Counted from the first letter of the stretch, positions 33,949 through 41,692 are shown. The stretch is 64,000 bases of DNA from Blautia sp. AF19-10LB (GCF_003461245.1 NZ_QTWS01000011.1:34155-98154); one strand, 5' to 3'. Notes: generated from the sequence alone by a model not told the origin. Made by a program: numbers and translations.

Positions 33949-35862
33949 ATGACATATGTATCAGAAGATTATATAAAAGCATATAAAATGGGCAAAAAAG
34001 ATTATCAGGCAAGGATGATGCGAGGCGAAGTCCCGACGCTTAAAGTCCTTGATGATATCCTCCCGTCCAGAGGTTCTTATTCTGAAGTTCCGCTGGGACT
34101 TGTCCAGATCCCGATCGATCAGATCGTAGGAACAAAGAGCGGCGGCAGAAGCAGTGCGTTTTCCGGAAATTTCATGCCGATCCTCAGGGAAAACACGGAG
34201 TTTGCCTACAAATGGAGTGTACTGATCGACAGTCACCTCAAAGAAGGAATCCATGACCCGGTCAAAGCTTATGAGTACATGAATAAGTTCTATATCGAAG
34301 AGGGAAACAAGCGTGTCAGCGTCCTGAAATACTGTGATGCTGTCTCTGTTCCTGGAAACGTGACAAGGATCCTTCCTGCAAGGACTGACCAGAAGGAAAA
34401 CAAGATCTACTATGAATTTGTGGATTTTTATGCGCTTTCTCAGATCAATTATATTTATTTTTCCAAACTGGGAAGTTTTGCGAAGCTGCAGGAAGCAGTA
34501 GGAAAAGGCCCGAAGGAACTCTGGACGGACGATGACAAGCTGAATTTCAGTTCTGTATATTCCAGGTTTGCAGCAGAATATGAGGCTGCCGGCGGTAAGA
34601 AGCTTTCGATCACGACGGGGGATGCATTCCTGGCATTTCTAACAGTTTATGGTTATGAAGCGCTCTGCCAGAAGACAGTAAGCGAACTCAAGACCCTGGT
34701 CGCAAAGAGCTGGGAAGAGTTTGAACTTCTCGAACATGACAATGTCATTGACCTGAAACTTGACCCGAACAAGGAGAAAAAGCCTCTGCTCAACCGCCTG
34801 CTTCCACTCAGTGCACCGAAACTTAAGATCGCTTTTCTCTATGCAAAGACACCGGGAACTTCCGCATGGACTTATGCACATGAACTGGGAAGGCTTCATC
34901 TGGAGCAGACTTTCCCAGAGGAAGTTACGACCATGTGCTATGAGAATCTGACACCGGAACTTGCAGAAAAAGCGATCTCCGATGCGATCCAGAAGGGCTG
35001 CAATATCATTTTCACAACGACACCGGAGTTTGTACAGGCAAGTGTGCAGGCCGCGATCGCCAATCCGAATGTAAGGATCCTGAACTGTTCGCTGAACACT
35101 TCCCACCGTTACATCCGTACCTATTATGCGCGTATGCATGAAGCGAAATTCCTGATGGGAGCGATCGCCGGTGCGATGGCGGAGAATGGCCAGCTTGCGT
35201 ACATTGCAGATTATCCGATCTTTGGAACGATCGCAAATATCAATGCCTTTGCCCTGGGCGCCAAGATGGTGAACCCGAGAGCAAAGATCTATCTGGAATG
35301 GTCCACGCTTAAGGATGTTGACCTGGGACGTACAATGGAAAATGTGCAGAAAAAGGGTGTGACTGTCGTTTCCGGTAAAGATATGGTGATCCCGGAAGAG
35401 ACTTCCAGATATTTTGGACTTTATCATCTGGAAAACGGCGAGCCGCACAATATCGCCATGCCTCTGTGGCACTGGGGTAAATTTTATGAGCAGCTGATCC
35501 GCACGATCATGGATGGAACCTGGAAATATGACGATAATTATGAAACAAAAGCGATCAACTACTGGTGGGGACTTTCTGCTGGCGTTGTAGATGTCATCCA
35601 CTCCCAGAATCTGCCGATCGGAACGAGACGTCTGATCCAGCTTCTCAAAGACAATATCACAAGGGGAGAATTCAATCCGTTCTCGGGAGTTCTGTACTCT
35701 CAGGATGGAATGGTACAGTCAGATCCGAACAAGGCTCTTTCGCCGGAAGAGATCATCACCATGGACTGGCTGGCAGAAAACGTTGTCGGCTCGATCCCGA
35801 CACGCAAAGAATTAACAGATCAGGCCAAACCGGTTACACAGCAGTCTGGCCTTGAGAATTAG
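33949..35862 (+). CDS. BMP-family ligand-binding domain fused to ParB-like N-terminal domain
   Basis: 637 aa without a signal peptide, lipobox or membrane helix, so cytosolic. Residues ~45-130 resemble a ParB/Srx-like nuclease fold: VPLGLVQIPIDQIVGT, then NFMPILRENTEFAYKW, then IEEGNKRVSVLKY, matching the 'I...I...R' and 'v-x-E/D-G-N/H-x-R' motifs of that fold. Residues ~290-590 match the BMP/PnrA-like (PF02608) periplasmic-binding fold (KLKIAFLYAKTPGTSAWTY..., GAIAGAMAENGQLAYIADY), normally an extracellular nucleoside-binding lipoprotein. The combination suggests an intracellular ligand-responsive protein, but this is inference. It has an AAAAGGGGGT ribosome site and is followed after 17 bases by a phosphoesterase gene. 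Confidence 0.8.
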   Translation: MTYVSEDYIKAYKMGKKDYQARMMRGEVPTLKVLDDILPSRGSYSEVPLGLVQIPIDQIVGTKSGGRSSAFSGNFMPILRENTEFAYKWSVLIDSHLKEGIHDPVKAYEYMNKFYIEEGNKRVSVLKYCDAVSVPGNVTRILPARTDQKENKIYYEFVDFYALSQINYIYFSKLGSFAKLQEAVGKGPKELWTDDDKLNFSSVYSRFAAEYEAAGGKKLSITTGDAFLAFLTVYGYEALCQKTVSELKTLVAKSWEEFELLEHDNVIDLKLDPNKEKKPLLNRLLPLSAPKLKIAFLYAKTPGTSAWTYAHELGRLHLEQTFPEEVTTMCYENLTPELAEKAISDAIQKGCNIIFTTTPEFVQASVQAAIANPNVRILNCSLNTSHRYIRTYYARMHEAKFLMGAIAGAMAENGQLAYIADYPIFGTIANINAFALGAKMVNPRAKIYLEWSTLKDVDLGRTMENVQKKGVTVVSGKDMVIPEETSRYFGLYHLENGEPHNIAMPLWHWGKFYEQLIRTIMDGTWKYDDNYETKAINYWWGLSAGVVDVIHSQNLPIGTRRLIQLLKDNITRGEFNPFSGVLYSQDGMVQSDPNKALSPEEIITMDWLAENVVGSIPTRKELTDQAKPVTQQSGLEN

Positions 35863-35879
35863 AGGGGAAACGCAAATAA

Positions 35880-36500
35880 ATGAAAATACTTGCCATAGCA
35901 GATGAAGAATCCAAGTATCTGTGGGACTATTTCGAAAAAAGCAAACTGGAAGGAATCGATCTTATCATTTCCTGCGGAGATCTGGACCCGAGATACCTTT
36001 CCTTCCTTGCCACATTTACATCGGCACCGGTGCTCTATGTTCACGGAAACCATGATGACAAATACGAAAAGATCCCACCGGAAGGCTGCATCTGCATTGA
36101 CGACAAACTTTTTGTCTATGAAGGAATAAGGATTCTGGGGCTTGGCGGCTCCATGAGATACAAACCAGGTGTCCATCAGTACACGGAATGGGAAATGCAA
36201 AAAAGGGTGCTGAAACTCTACCCGAAGATTTGGTTTCGGGGAGGTTTCGATATCCTCGTGACCCATTCCCCTGCCTACCAGCTAAACGACGGCAGAGACC
36301 TCCCGCACCAGGGCTTCAAGATCTTCCGCCGCCTTATGGGAAAATACCACCCCAAATACTTCCTCCACGGACACGTCCACATGTCATACGGAAGAAAACA
36401 CAAACGCTACGACAAATACGAAGAAACCAACGTGATCAACGCCTTCGACCGCTGCGTCTTCGAATTCGAAGCCGAAGAACCCGGGAAGGAGCTGGAATAA
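35880..36500 (+). CDS. Metallophosphoesterase (YfcE/MPE family)
   Basis: 206-aa calcineurin-like phosphoesterase. The metal-binding set is mostly visible: D8 (IADEES, where many members have DxH), GDLD (33-36), GNHDD (56-60), THSP and the terminal HGHVH. The His of the first motif is Glu/Glu here, a variant seen in a clostridial subgroup. It starts 17 bases after the BMP-fusion gene and is probably co-transcribed. Substrate unknown; a nucleotide or cyclic-nucleotide phosphodiester is typical of the family. The C-terminus (EAEEPGKELE) is acidic. Confidence 0.88.
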   Translation: MKILAIADEESKYLWDYFEKSKLEGIDLIISCGDLDPRYLSFLATFTSAPVLYVHGNHDDKYEKIPPEGCICIDDKLFVYEGIRILGLGGSMRYKPGVHQYTEWEMQKRVLKLYPKIWFRGGFDILVTHSPAYQLNDGRDLPHQGFKIFRRLMGKYHPKYFLHGHVHMSYGRKHKRYDKYEETNVINAFDRCVFEFEAEEPGKELE

Positions 36501-36508
36501 AGAGATTA

Positions 36509-36530
36509 TTTGTCAAGAAAAAACACTTGA
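36509..36530 (+). repeat. 22-bp direct repeat, left copy
   Basis: TTTGTCAAGAAAAAACACTTGA is identical over 22 bases to 36509+1527, i.e. 38036-38057. The right copy includes the start of the -35 box of the ylxM-ffh promoter. The two bracket the small toxin/antitoxin islet. Confidence 0.9.
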
Positions 36531-36645
36531 TATAGATTCCTGAGAAAGGCAGGAAATACAAGGCTTTGCGGGAGATGGAATTTGATTCTGTGACAAATTT
36601 GTGACAAATGGAGAAAAATTCATAGAAATACCGAGATCAGGCATA

Positions 36646-36674
36646 TTGATTTCCAGAAATACATATGCTATAAT
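36646..36674 (+). promoter_or_regulatory. Promoter of predicted antisense RNA
   Basis: TTGATT (36646-36651), 17 bases, perfect TATAAT (36669-36674). No ribosome site or ORF follows; a terminator lies about 75 bases downstream. Confidence 0.75.
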
Positions 36675-36698
36675 TGCCATAGGCAAAAAAAGAAGTAA

Positions 36699-36728
36699 TA
36701 ATGTTCAATGCAAAGCGAAAGCCCTCAG
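36699..36728 (+). repeat. Duplicated 30-base segment, copy 1
   Basis: TAATGTTCAATGCAAAGC then GAAAGCCCTCAG. It recurs at 37279-37308 with the first 18 bases identical and about 27 of 30 matching overall. Copy 1 lies inside the predicted antitoxin RNA. Confidence 0.8.
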
Positions 36729-36756
36729 TACTGGGAATACTGGGGGCTTTCTTTTT
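36718..36756 (+). terminator. Terminator of the small RNA
   Basis: AAAGCCCTCAGTA pairs with TACTGGGGGCTTT across a CTGGGAA loop, then CTTTTTG. The same stem read on the minus strand could end the toxin mRNA. Confidence 0.8.
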
Positions 36757-36795
36757 GTGCTTTTAGGGTGCGCTAACCGAGGCTAGTTGCTGTTG

Positions 36796-36879
36796 TTATC
36801 GCTTGTCTAACCATTTGTTGATGAGGTGGCAAACCACACCAGCCGCAACAGCGATTAAAAAAGAAGTAATTGGATCCAA
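36796..36879 (-). CDS. Type I toxin, small hydrophobic holin-like peptide
   Basis: 27-residue peptide too short for usual ORF calling. Read on the minus strand from TTG 36879 it is (M)DPITSFLIAVAAG followed by VVCHLINKWLDKR and TAA. A near-ideal GGGGAGG site lies seven bases ahead. One membrane helix followed by a K-W-L-D-K-R basic tail is the hallmark of the putative holin-like/TxpA-type toxins (x-P-I-T-S-F-L...AAG.v..y.i.KWLD) common in Lachnospiraceae and Ruminococcaceae. A -10-like TATACT lies on the minus strand at 36934-36929. The convergent small RNA at 36681-36756 is the probable antitoxin. I infer a type I toxin-antitoxin pair; membrane damage is the family role. Confidence 0.8.
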   Translation of the reverse strand: MDPITSFLIAVAAGVVCHLINKWLDKR

Positions 36880-37018
36880 TACAAAGCACCTCCCCTCTGT
36901 TGCCAGATTTGGGAGCAGTAACGTATATAGTATAGCATAAATAAGAACAAATTGCTCTTTGGCGCGTGAGCTAAAATCATAACAGCAAGAAAAATACTAT
37001 GAGAAGGCTGGTGAAATT

Positions 37019-37270
37019 ATGTTAGCAGTAACTTATTCTATAATCAGAAATAAGTTAAAGGATTATTGCAATCAGGCAACAGACAATCACGAGACAGTCA
37101 TTGTTACTCGTAAAGGTGAAAAGAACGTTGTAATCATGAGTCTTGAAAAATATAATCAGTTCGAAAAGGCTGCCCGCAATGCAGAATATCTTGCCATGAT
37201 AGATCGAGGAATTACTCAGTTGTTAGCAGGAAAAGGCCAGGAGCATGAACTAATTGAGGCGGATGAATGA
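37019..37270 (+). CDS. Phd/YefM family antitoxin (orphan)
   Basis: 83 aa. MLAVTYSIIRNKLKDYCNQATDNHETVIVTRKGEKNVVIMSLEKYNQF... is split here by its features: an N-terminal S-x-x-R-x-x-L-x-x-Y/C DNA-binding helix region, then TRKGEKNVVIMSLEKYN, the Phd/YefM core. Such proteins bind their own promoter and neutralise a YoeB/RelE or Doc toxin encoded next to them. No complete toxin gene follows: the next 250 bases hold only a degraded fragment. It is therefore an orphan or remnant antitoxin. The ribosome site (GAAGG) is weak. Confidence 0.85.
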   Translation: MLAVTYSIIRNKLKDYCNQATDNHETVIVTRKGEKNVVIMSLEKYNQFEKAARNAEYLAMIDRGITQLLAGKGQEHELIEADE

Positions 37271-37278
37271 GTTCTGAT

Positions 37279-37308
37279 TAATGTTCAATGCAAAGCAAAA
37301 TCCCTCAG
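37279..37308 (+). repeat. Duplicated 30-base segment, copy 2
   Basis: TAATGTTCAATGCAAAGC then AAAATCCCTCAG, the second copy of the antitoxin-RNA segment. It is followed by a weak hairpin (CAGATCTG) and a T run at 37329-37333, suggesting the relic of another small RNA with its terminator. Confidence 0.75.
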
Positions 37309-37322
37309 AGTGGCAGATCTGA

Positions 37323-37511
37323 GAGACTTTTTTGGGGGAGGATTTTGAGAAAGAATGGGATAAAGGTTATCTGGTTGTAATGGCGAAGTACAAAAATCTG
37401 AATGAGGTAGAGTAGTATATTGATCTTGTTCCGATTCTTCAAAATTTATATTATGATGTAGATGAATTCCTTACACCGGTAAAGGAGGTTCAGATTGACT
37501 ATGCAGCTTGA
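37323..37511 (+). pseudogene. Degraded small gene fragment
   Basis: One frame gives GEDFEKEWDKGYLVVMAKY then KNLNEVE, a TAG at 37413-37415, then YIDLVPILQNLYYDVDEF and LTPVKEVQID to TGA 37511. The text on both sides of the stop looks protein-like and in register, so this is probably a short gene disabled by a nonsense mutation and lacking its start. Family not recognised. The AAAGGAGG of the next gene lies inside its 3' end. Confidence 0.45.
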
Positions 37512-37722
37512 TATTAAAAAGATAGCAGATGCAGCAGATATGATCATTAATGGGTATGCGTATACTCAAGAGGGAAAATATATTCGTATGCTTAATCTGA
37601 ATAAACCAAACCATGCAGCGGTTATATATGATAATAAGATAGTGGAAACTAATATGGATGATATCGAAAATCAGATAGTACTGGATTATTATTTGAACAA
37701 TAAGCAGTTTATGGAGGATTAG
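37495..37722 (+). CDS. Small hypothetical protein in toxin-antitoxin islet
   Basis: 75 aa from TTG 37495 (73 from ATG 37501). AAAGGAGG at 37481-37488 lies six bases ahead of the TTG and 12 ahead of the ATG, favouring TTG. It contains KKIADAADMIINGYAY, NLNKPNHAAVIYDNKIVET and a C-terminal DYYLNNKQFMED. Proteins of this shape occur upstream of DUF4160/DUF2442 pairs in Lachnospiraceae, and the next frame looks like a cut-down DUF4160, so this may be the remains of such a set. Function unknown. Confidence 0.6.
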   Translation: MTMQLDIKKIADAADMIINGYAYTQEGKYIRMLNLNKPNHAAVIYDNKIVETNMDDIENQIVLDYYLNNKQFMED

Positions 37723-37753
37723 CCATGCCCAAACAGGCAAGTTATTTAGCGAA

Positions 37754-37969
37754 ATGTCAATGATACAGTACACTAGTGACAGAAAACTGACAGAAGCAGG
37801 ATCAGCGAAATTCTTTGTAAAAAATAATGGAGATACAACTTTAGAAAGACAGGGAAGTTTGACTGACCGTGAAGTAAGAAAAATCAGAGCTTTTATTAAA
37901 GAACACTATAAAGAAATGTACCTGAAATGGATTGAGATTGCTGATACCGGTTTTTATGGTGAAAAATAG
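37754..37969 (+). pseudogene. Probable truncated DUF4160-like gene
   Basis: The 71-residue frame reads AKFFVKNNGDTTLERQGS then LTDREVRKIRAFIKEHYK, matching my memory of the C-terminal half of DUF4160 (strand with 'dG', then 'S..el..i..fI..h...i...W'). An ATG at 37725 begins MPKQASYLAKC, resembling the family MPK start, but runs into a stop after 12 codons in another frame. So the intact N-terminal half seems lost by deletion or frameshift. It may still be translated from 37754 or 37760. Confidence 0.5.
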
Positions 37970-38035
37970 TAAACATTAAGCAATTATAAAAAGATATGTG
38001 AATTTTGTGGTAAAGATGAAATAAGAAAAATTAAC

Positions 38036-38057
38036 TTTGTCAAGAAAAAACACTTGA
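38036..38057 (+). repeat. 22-bp direct repeat, right copy
   Basis: Identical to 36509-36530. Its last four bases are the start of the ylxM -35 box (TTGACA at 38054). Confidence 0.9.
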
Positions 38058-38082
38058 CACCCGCACCAAAATAAGTTATGAT
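38054..38082 (+). promoter_or_regulatory. Promoter of ylxM-ffh operon
   Basis: Perfect TTGACA (38054-38059), 17 bases, TATGAT (38077-38082), 17 bases before the ylxM start. Confidence 0.85.
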
Positions 38083-38099
38083 ACCCAAGGTGGTTACAA

Positions 38100-38423
38100 A
38101 TGGAAAAAATTGTGGAACAGACATTGTTATATGATTTTTATGGAGAATTGCTTACAGAGCGGCAGCAGCAGGTATATGAGAGCGTTGTTCTGGAGGATTA
38201 TTCTCTGAGTGAGGTGGCAGAGGAACTAGGGATCAGCCGCCAGGGTGTTCATGATATGATCAAGCGCTGCAATCATACACTGGAAGAATACGAGGGCAAG
38301 CTTCATCTGGTAGAGAAGTTCCTGAGTATCAGAGAGCAGGTCCGTCGGATCAAACAGATCGCAGCCACTTATCAGGCACAGGAGATCACAGAGATCTCCA
38401 ATGAAATTTTAGAGGAGTTATAA
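38100..38423 (+). CDS. ylxM: YlxM (UPF0122) helix-turn-helix protein
   Basis: 107-aa sigma-70 region-4-like HTH protein ([20 protein letters not shown] then [19 protein letters not shown]), conserved directly upstream of ffh in Bacillota and thought to modulate the signal recognition particle (it interacts with SRP in streptococci). It begins 17 bases after the -10 box with a GGTGG site and ends three bases before ffh. Confidence 0.94.
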   Translation: MEKIVEQTLLYDFYGELLTERQQQVYESVVLEDYSLSEVAEELGISRQGVHDMIKRCNHTLEEYEGKLHLVEKFLSIREQVRRIKQIAATYQAQEITEISNEILEEL

Positions 38424-38426
38424 CGC

Positions 38427-39773
38427 ATGGCATTTGAAAGCTTGACGGAAAAATTGCAAAATGTATTCAAAAAGCTGAGAAGTAAAGGCCGACTTACAGA
38501 GGAAGATGTTAAGATTGCTCTGAAAGAAGTCAAGATGGCTCTTCTTGAGGCGGATGTAAACTTTAAGGTCGTGAAGCAGTTCACGAAATCTGTACAGGAA
38601 CGTGCAGTCGGACAGGATGTAATGAACGGACTGAATCCTGGACAGATGGTGATCAAGATCGTTAATGACGAACTTGTAAGCCTGATGGGAAGCGAGACAA
38701 CAGAGCTTCCACTGAAACAGGGAAATGAGATTACCGTACTGATGATGGCAGGTCTTCAGGGTGCAGGTAAGACAACCACAGTTGCCAAACTTGCAGGCAA
38801 GCTCAAATCCAAGGGAAAACGACCGCTCCTAGTCGCATGTGACGTCTATCGTCCGGCAGCGATCACACAGCTTCAGGTCAATGGCGAGAAGCAGGGCGTA
38901 GAAGTTTTTTCCATGGGAGACAAGCAGAACCCGGTTGACATTGCAAAGGCAGCAATCGAGCATGCCAAAGCCAATCAGCAGAATGTAGTTCTTCTCGATA
39001 CCGCAGGCCGTCTTCATGTTGATGAAAACATGATGCAGGAACTTGCAGATATCAAGGCGAACATACAGGTAGATGCAACACTTCTCATTGTAGATGCAAT
39101 GACAGGTCAGGATGCGGTAAACGTAGCCAAGACTTTTGTTGATAAGGTCGGGATCGATGGTGTGATCCTTACCAAGATGGATGGCGACACCCGAGGCGGT
39201 GCGGCACTTTCCATCAAAGCAGTAACCGGAAAGCCGATCCTCTATGTAGGTATGGGTGAGAAGCTTTCAGATCTGGAGCAGTTCTATCCGGAACGTATGG
39301 CTTCCAGAATCCTGGGAATGGGAGATGTGATGAGCCTCATCGAGAAAGCAGAGGCGGCACTCGACCAGGATCAGGCAGCAGAAATGCAGAAGAAGCTCAA
39401 AAAGATGGACTTCGACTTCAACGACTATCTGACCAGTATGGAGCAGATGAACAAGATGGGCGGTATCGGCAGCATCCTCAACATGCTCCCGGGAATCGGC
39501 AACAAGGCCAAGGATCTCGAGGACATGATCGATGAGAAAGCACTTGACCGTACCAAAGCGATCATCCTTTCCATGACACCGGCAGAGCGGACCAATCCGG
39601 GAATCCTCAATGTATCCCGCAAGAACCGCATCGCCAGAGGCGCAGGAGTTGACATCGCAGAAGTCAATCGTCTGGTCAAACAGTTTGAGCAGAGTAAGAA
39701 ACTCATGAAACAGATGCCTGGAATGATGGGCGGTAAAATGGGTAAAAGAGGCGGCTTCAAGCTTCCTTTTTAA
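38427..39773 (+). CDS. ffh: Signal recognition particle protein Ffh
   Basis: SRP54 GTPase that binds signal peptides and 4.5S/6S RNA. 448 aa: N domain, G domain with GLQGAGKTTTVAKLAG (G1), DTAGRL (G3) and TKMDGDTRGG (G4), then the Met-rich M domain (about 300-430, with MEQMNKMGGIGSILNM, KLMKQMPGMMGG). It is co-transcribed behind ylxM. rpsP follows after 50 bases with its own AATGGAGG site, starting the ribosomal/tRNA-modification part of the operon. Confidence 0.98.
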   Translation: MAFESLTEKLQNVFKKLRSKGRLTEEDVKIALKEVKMALLEADVNFKVVKQFTKSVQERAVGQDVMNGLNPGQMVIKIVNDELVSLMGSETTELPLKQGNEITVLMMAGLQGAGKTTTVAKLAGKLKSKGKRPLLVACDVYRPAAITQLQVNGEKQGVEVFSMGDKQNPVDIAKAAIEHAKANQQNVVLLDTAGRLHVDENMMQELADIKANIQVDATLLIVDAMTGQDAVNVAKTFVDKVGIDGVILTKMDGDTRGGAALSIKAVTGKPILYVGMGEKLSDLEQFYPERMASRILGMGDVMSLIEKAEAALDQDQAAEMQKKLKKMDFDFNDYLTSMEQMNKMGGIGSILNMLPGIGNKAKDLEDMIDEKALDRTKAIILSMTPAERTNPGILNVSRKNRIARGAGVDIAEVNRLVKQFEQSKKLMKQMPGMMGGKMGKRGGFKLPF

Positions 39774-39823
39774 ATAAATCAACCAATAAAAATACAAAGA
39801 TATCATAATGGAGGAAACAAAAA

Positions 39824-40069
39824 ATGGCAGTTAAAATCAGATTAAGAAGAATGGGACAGAAAAAAGCACCTTTTTATAGAATCGTAGTTGCAGATTCCCG
39901 CAGTAAACGTGACGGAAAATGCATCGCTGAGATCGGAACATACGACCCGAACATCGAGCCAAGCGCATACAAAGTAAACGAAGAAGAAGCTAAAAAATGG
40001 CTTGCTGCTGGTGCTCAGCCAACAGACGTTGTTGCAAGAATCTTCAAAGAGGCCGGAATCGAGAAATAA
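39824..40069 (+). CDS. rpsP: 30S ribosomal protein S16
   Basis: 81-aa small-subunit protein with the family start [20 protein letters not shown] and the conserved [10 protein letters not shown] and IGTYDPN segments. It sits in the standard ffh-rpsP-khpA-rimM-trmD order. Strongly biased codons and a GGAGGAAAC ribosome site fit high expression. Confidence 0.98.
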   Translation: MAVKIRLRRMGQKKAPFYRIVVADSRSKRDGKCIAEIGTYDPNIEPSAYKVNEEEAKKWLAAGAQPTDVVARIFKEAGIEK

Positions 40070-40129
40070 GAAATACTTTACGGAAGGTATTTCTAAAGTC
40101 CTGTCATAGACAGTACAGGGAGGTATGTA

Positions 40130-40360
40130 ATGAAAGAATTAGTTGAAGTAATTGCAAAATCTCTTGTCGAGCATCCGGATGAGGTGGTAGTCACCGAAAA
40201 CGAAAAAGAAGATGCAGTTATCATTGAACTGAAAGTAGGCCCTTCCGACATGGGAAAGGTCATCGGAAGACAGGGACGTATTGCCAAGGCAATCCGTACA
40301 GTAGTTAAGGCGGCTTCTTCAAAGAGCAGCAAAAAAGTAATTGTAGACATTCTGCAATAA
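40130..40360 (+). CDS. khpA: KH-domain RNA-binding protein KhpA
   Basis: 76 aa, a single KH domain with the RNA-gripping G-x-x-G loop as GRQG in MGKVIGRQGRIAKAIRTVV. KhpA, usually with KhpB/Jag, binds many RNAs and influences cell division and elongation in Bacillota. It lies between rpsP and rimM with an AGGGAGGTATG site. A terminator-like hairpin follows it inside the operon. Confidence 0.95.
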   Translation: MKELVEVIAKSLVEHPDEVVVTENEKEDAVIIELKVGPSDMGKVIGRQGRIAKAIRTVVKAASSKSSKKVIVDILQ

Positions 40361-40370
40361 AGAAAGAATC

Positions 40371-40397
40371 GGAGCTGTGGAAACATAGCTCCTTTTT
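40371..40397 (+). terminator. Hairpin between khpA and rimM
   Basis: GGAGCT (40371-40376) and a few further pairs close with AGCTCC (40387-40392), followed by TTTTT. It looks like an intrinsic terminator within the operon, probably partial, lowering rimM-trmD expression relative to rpsP. Confidence 0.7.
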
Positions 40398-40418
40398 ACA
40401 TCTTAAAGGGAGTTTTTT

Positions 40419-40925
40419 ATGGAAGATTTATTAAAGGTCGGAGTGATCACTACCACACATGGAGTGAGAGGCGAAGTAAAGGTATATCCTACCACAGACG
40501 ATGCAGAGCGTTTTCTGGATCTGGATTATGTGATGCTGGATACAGGAAAAGAATACCGCAGACTGGATATCAAGAACGTAAGATTTTTCAAAAACCTTGC
40601 GATCCTCAAATTTGACGGCATCGACAATATCAATGATATCGAGAAATACAAAGGATGCAGTCTCTGGATCCCGAGAGAAGAAGGCCAGGAGCTCGGAGAG
40701 GATGAGTACTATATTGCGGATCTTCTGGGAATGAATGTGGTATTAGAAGACGGAACAGAATTCGGGACACTCAAAGATGTCATGGAGACAGGAGCAAATG
40801 ATGTCTATATCATCAACTCCAAAGAACACGGCGAAGTGCTCCTTCCGGCGATCAAAGAGTGCATTTTGAATGTAGATCTGGAAAGCAATACAATGACCAT
40901 ACATTTGATGAAGGGACTTATATAA
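40419..40925 (+). CDS. rimM: Ribosome maturation factor RimM
   Basis: 168-aa 30S assembly factor. The N-terminal beta-barrel has VGVITTTHGVRGEVKVYPTT and the C-terminal PRC-barrel begins near residue 95 (DEYYIADLLGMNVV) and ends VLLPAIKECILNVDLES. It binds S19 and 16S rRNA helices near the head domain. The stop lies directly before the trmD start (TAA-ATG, no gap). Confidence 0.96.
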   Translation: MEDLLKVGVITTTHGVRGEVKVYPTTDDAERFLDLDYVMLDTGKEYRRLDIKNVRFFKNLAILKFDGIDNINDIEKYKGCSLWIPREEGQELGEDEYYIADLLGMNVVLEDGTEFGTLKDVMETGANDVYIINSKEHGEVLLPAIKECILNVDLESNTMTIHLMKGLI

Positions 40926-41690
40926 ATGAATTTTCATGTTTTGACACTTTTTCCGGAAATGATCCAGCAGGGAATGAACACCAGCATCATCGGACGCGCA
41001 ATCACAGGAGGCTATCTTTCTGTGGAAGCCATCAACATCCGCGATTATGCGTTCAACAAACACCAGAAAGTCGATGATTATCCTTACGGCGGCGGCGCAG
41101 GTATGCTGATGCAGGCAGAGCCTGTCTACCTCGCTTACCAGTCCATCGAGGAAAAAATCGGCTACAGACCGCGCGTGGTCTACCTGACTCCACAGGGCAG
41201 CGTCTTTAACCAGACTATGGCGAAAGACTTTGCCAAAGAAAAGGATCTGGTTTTCCTGTGCGGACATTACGAAGGGATCGATGAGCGTGTACTTGAAGAA
41301 GTAGTCACAGATTTGGTTTCCATCGGCGATTACGTGCTCACAGGCGGCGAGCTTCCGGCAATGGTCATGATGGATTCCATTTCCAGAATGGTCCCGGGAG
41401 TCTTAAGCAACCAGGAATCCGGCGAGACGGAATCTTTTGCCGGAAATCTTCTTGAATATCCACAGTACAGCCGTCCAGAAGAATGGCACGGCAAAAAAGT
41501 CCCTCCTGTCCTTTTATCGGGACACCATGCCAATATCGAAGCATGGCGGAGAGAGCAGTCCATCCTGCGCACGGCGAAAAACCGACCGGATCTTCTCAAG
41601 AAGGCAGACCTCACCAACAAAGAATGGAACCAGGTCCGCCAGTGGAGAAAACAATGGAAAGAAGAAAAAGAACAGAACGATAAGGAGTAA
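40926..41690 (+). CDS. trmD: tRNA (guanine37-N1)-methyltransferase
   Basis: SAM-dependent SPOUT enzyme that makes m1G37 and prevents +1 frameshifts. 254 aa with the knotted cofactor site: [23 protein letters not shown] and [17 protein letters not shown]. The C-terminal helical domain ends in a basic [13 protein letters not shown] tail. It follows rimM with no gap; queA starts two bases after its stop. Confidence 0.97.
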   Translation: MNFHVLTLFPEMIQQGMNTSIIGRAITGGYLSVEAINIRDYAFNKHQKVDDYPYGGGAGMLMQAEPVYLAYQSIEEKIGYRPRVVYLTPQGSVFNQTMAKDFAKEKDLVFLCGHYEGIDERVLEEVVTDLVSIGDYVLTGGELPAMVMMDSISRMVPGVLSNQESGETESFAGNLLEYPQYSRPEEWHGKKVPPVLLSGHHANIEAWRREQSILRTAKNRPDLLKKADLTNKEWNQVRQWRKQWKEEKEQNDKE

Positions 41691-41692
41691 TT

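Larger units (their letters stand above)
36681..36756 (+). ncRNA. Predicted antitoxin small RNA
   Basis: A short untranslated transcript of about 75 bases, inferred from the promoter at 36646-36674 and the terminator at 36718-36756. It lies convergent to the type I toxin gene on the minus strand, whose mRNA 3' end would read back across this region, giving 3'-3' antisense overlap as in TxpA/RatA-type modules. A partial copy of its internal sequence occurs at 37279-37308. Confidence 0.6.
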
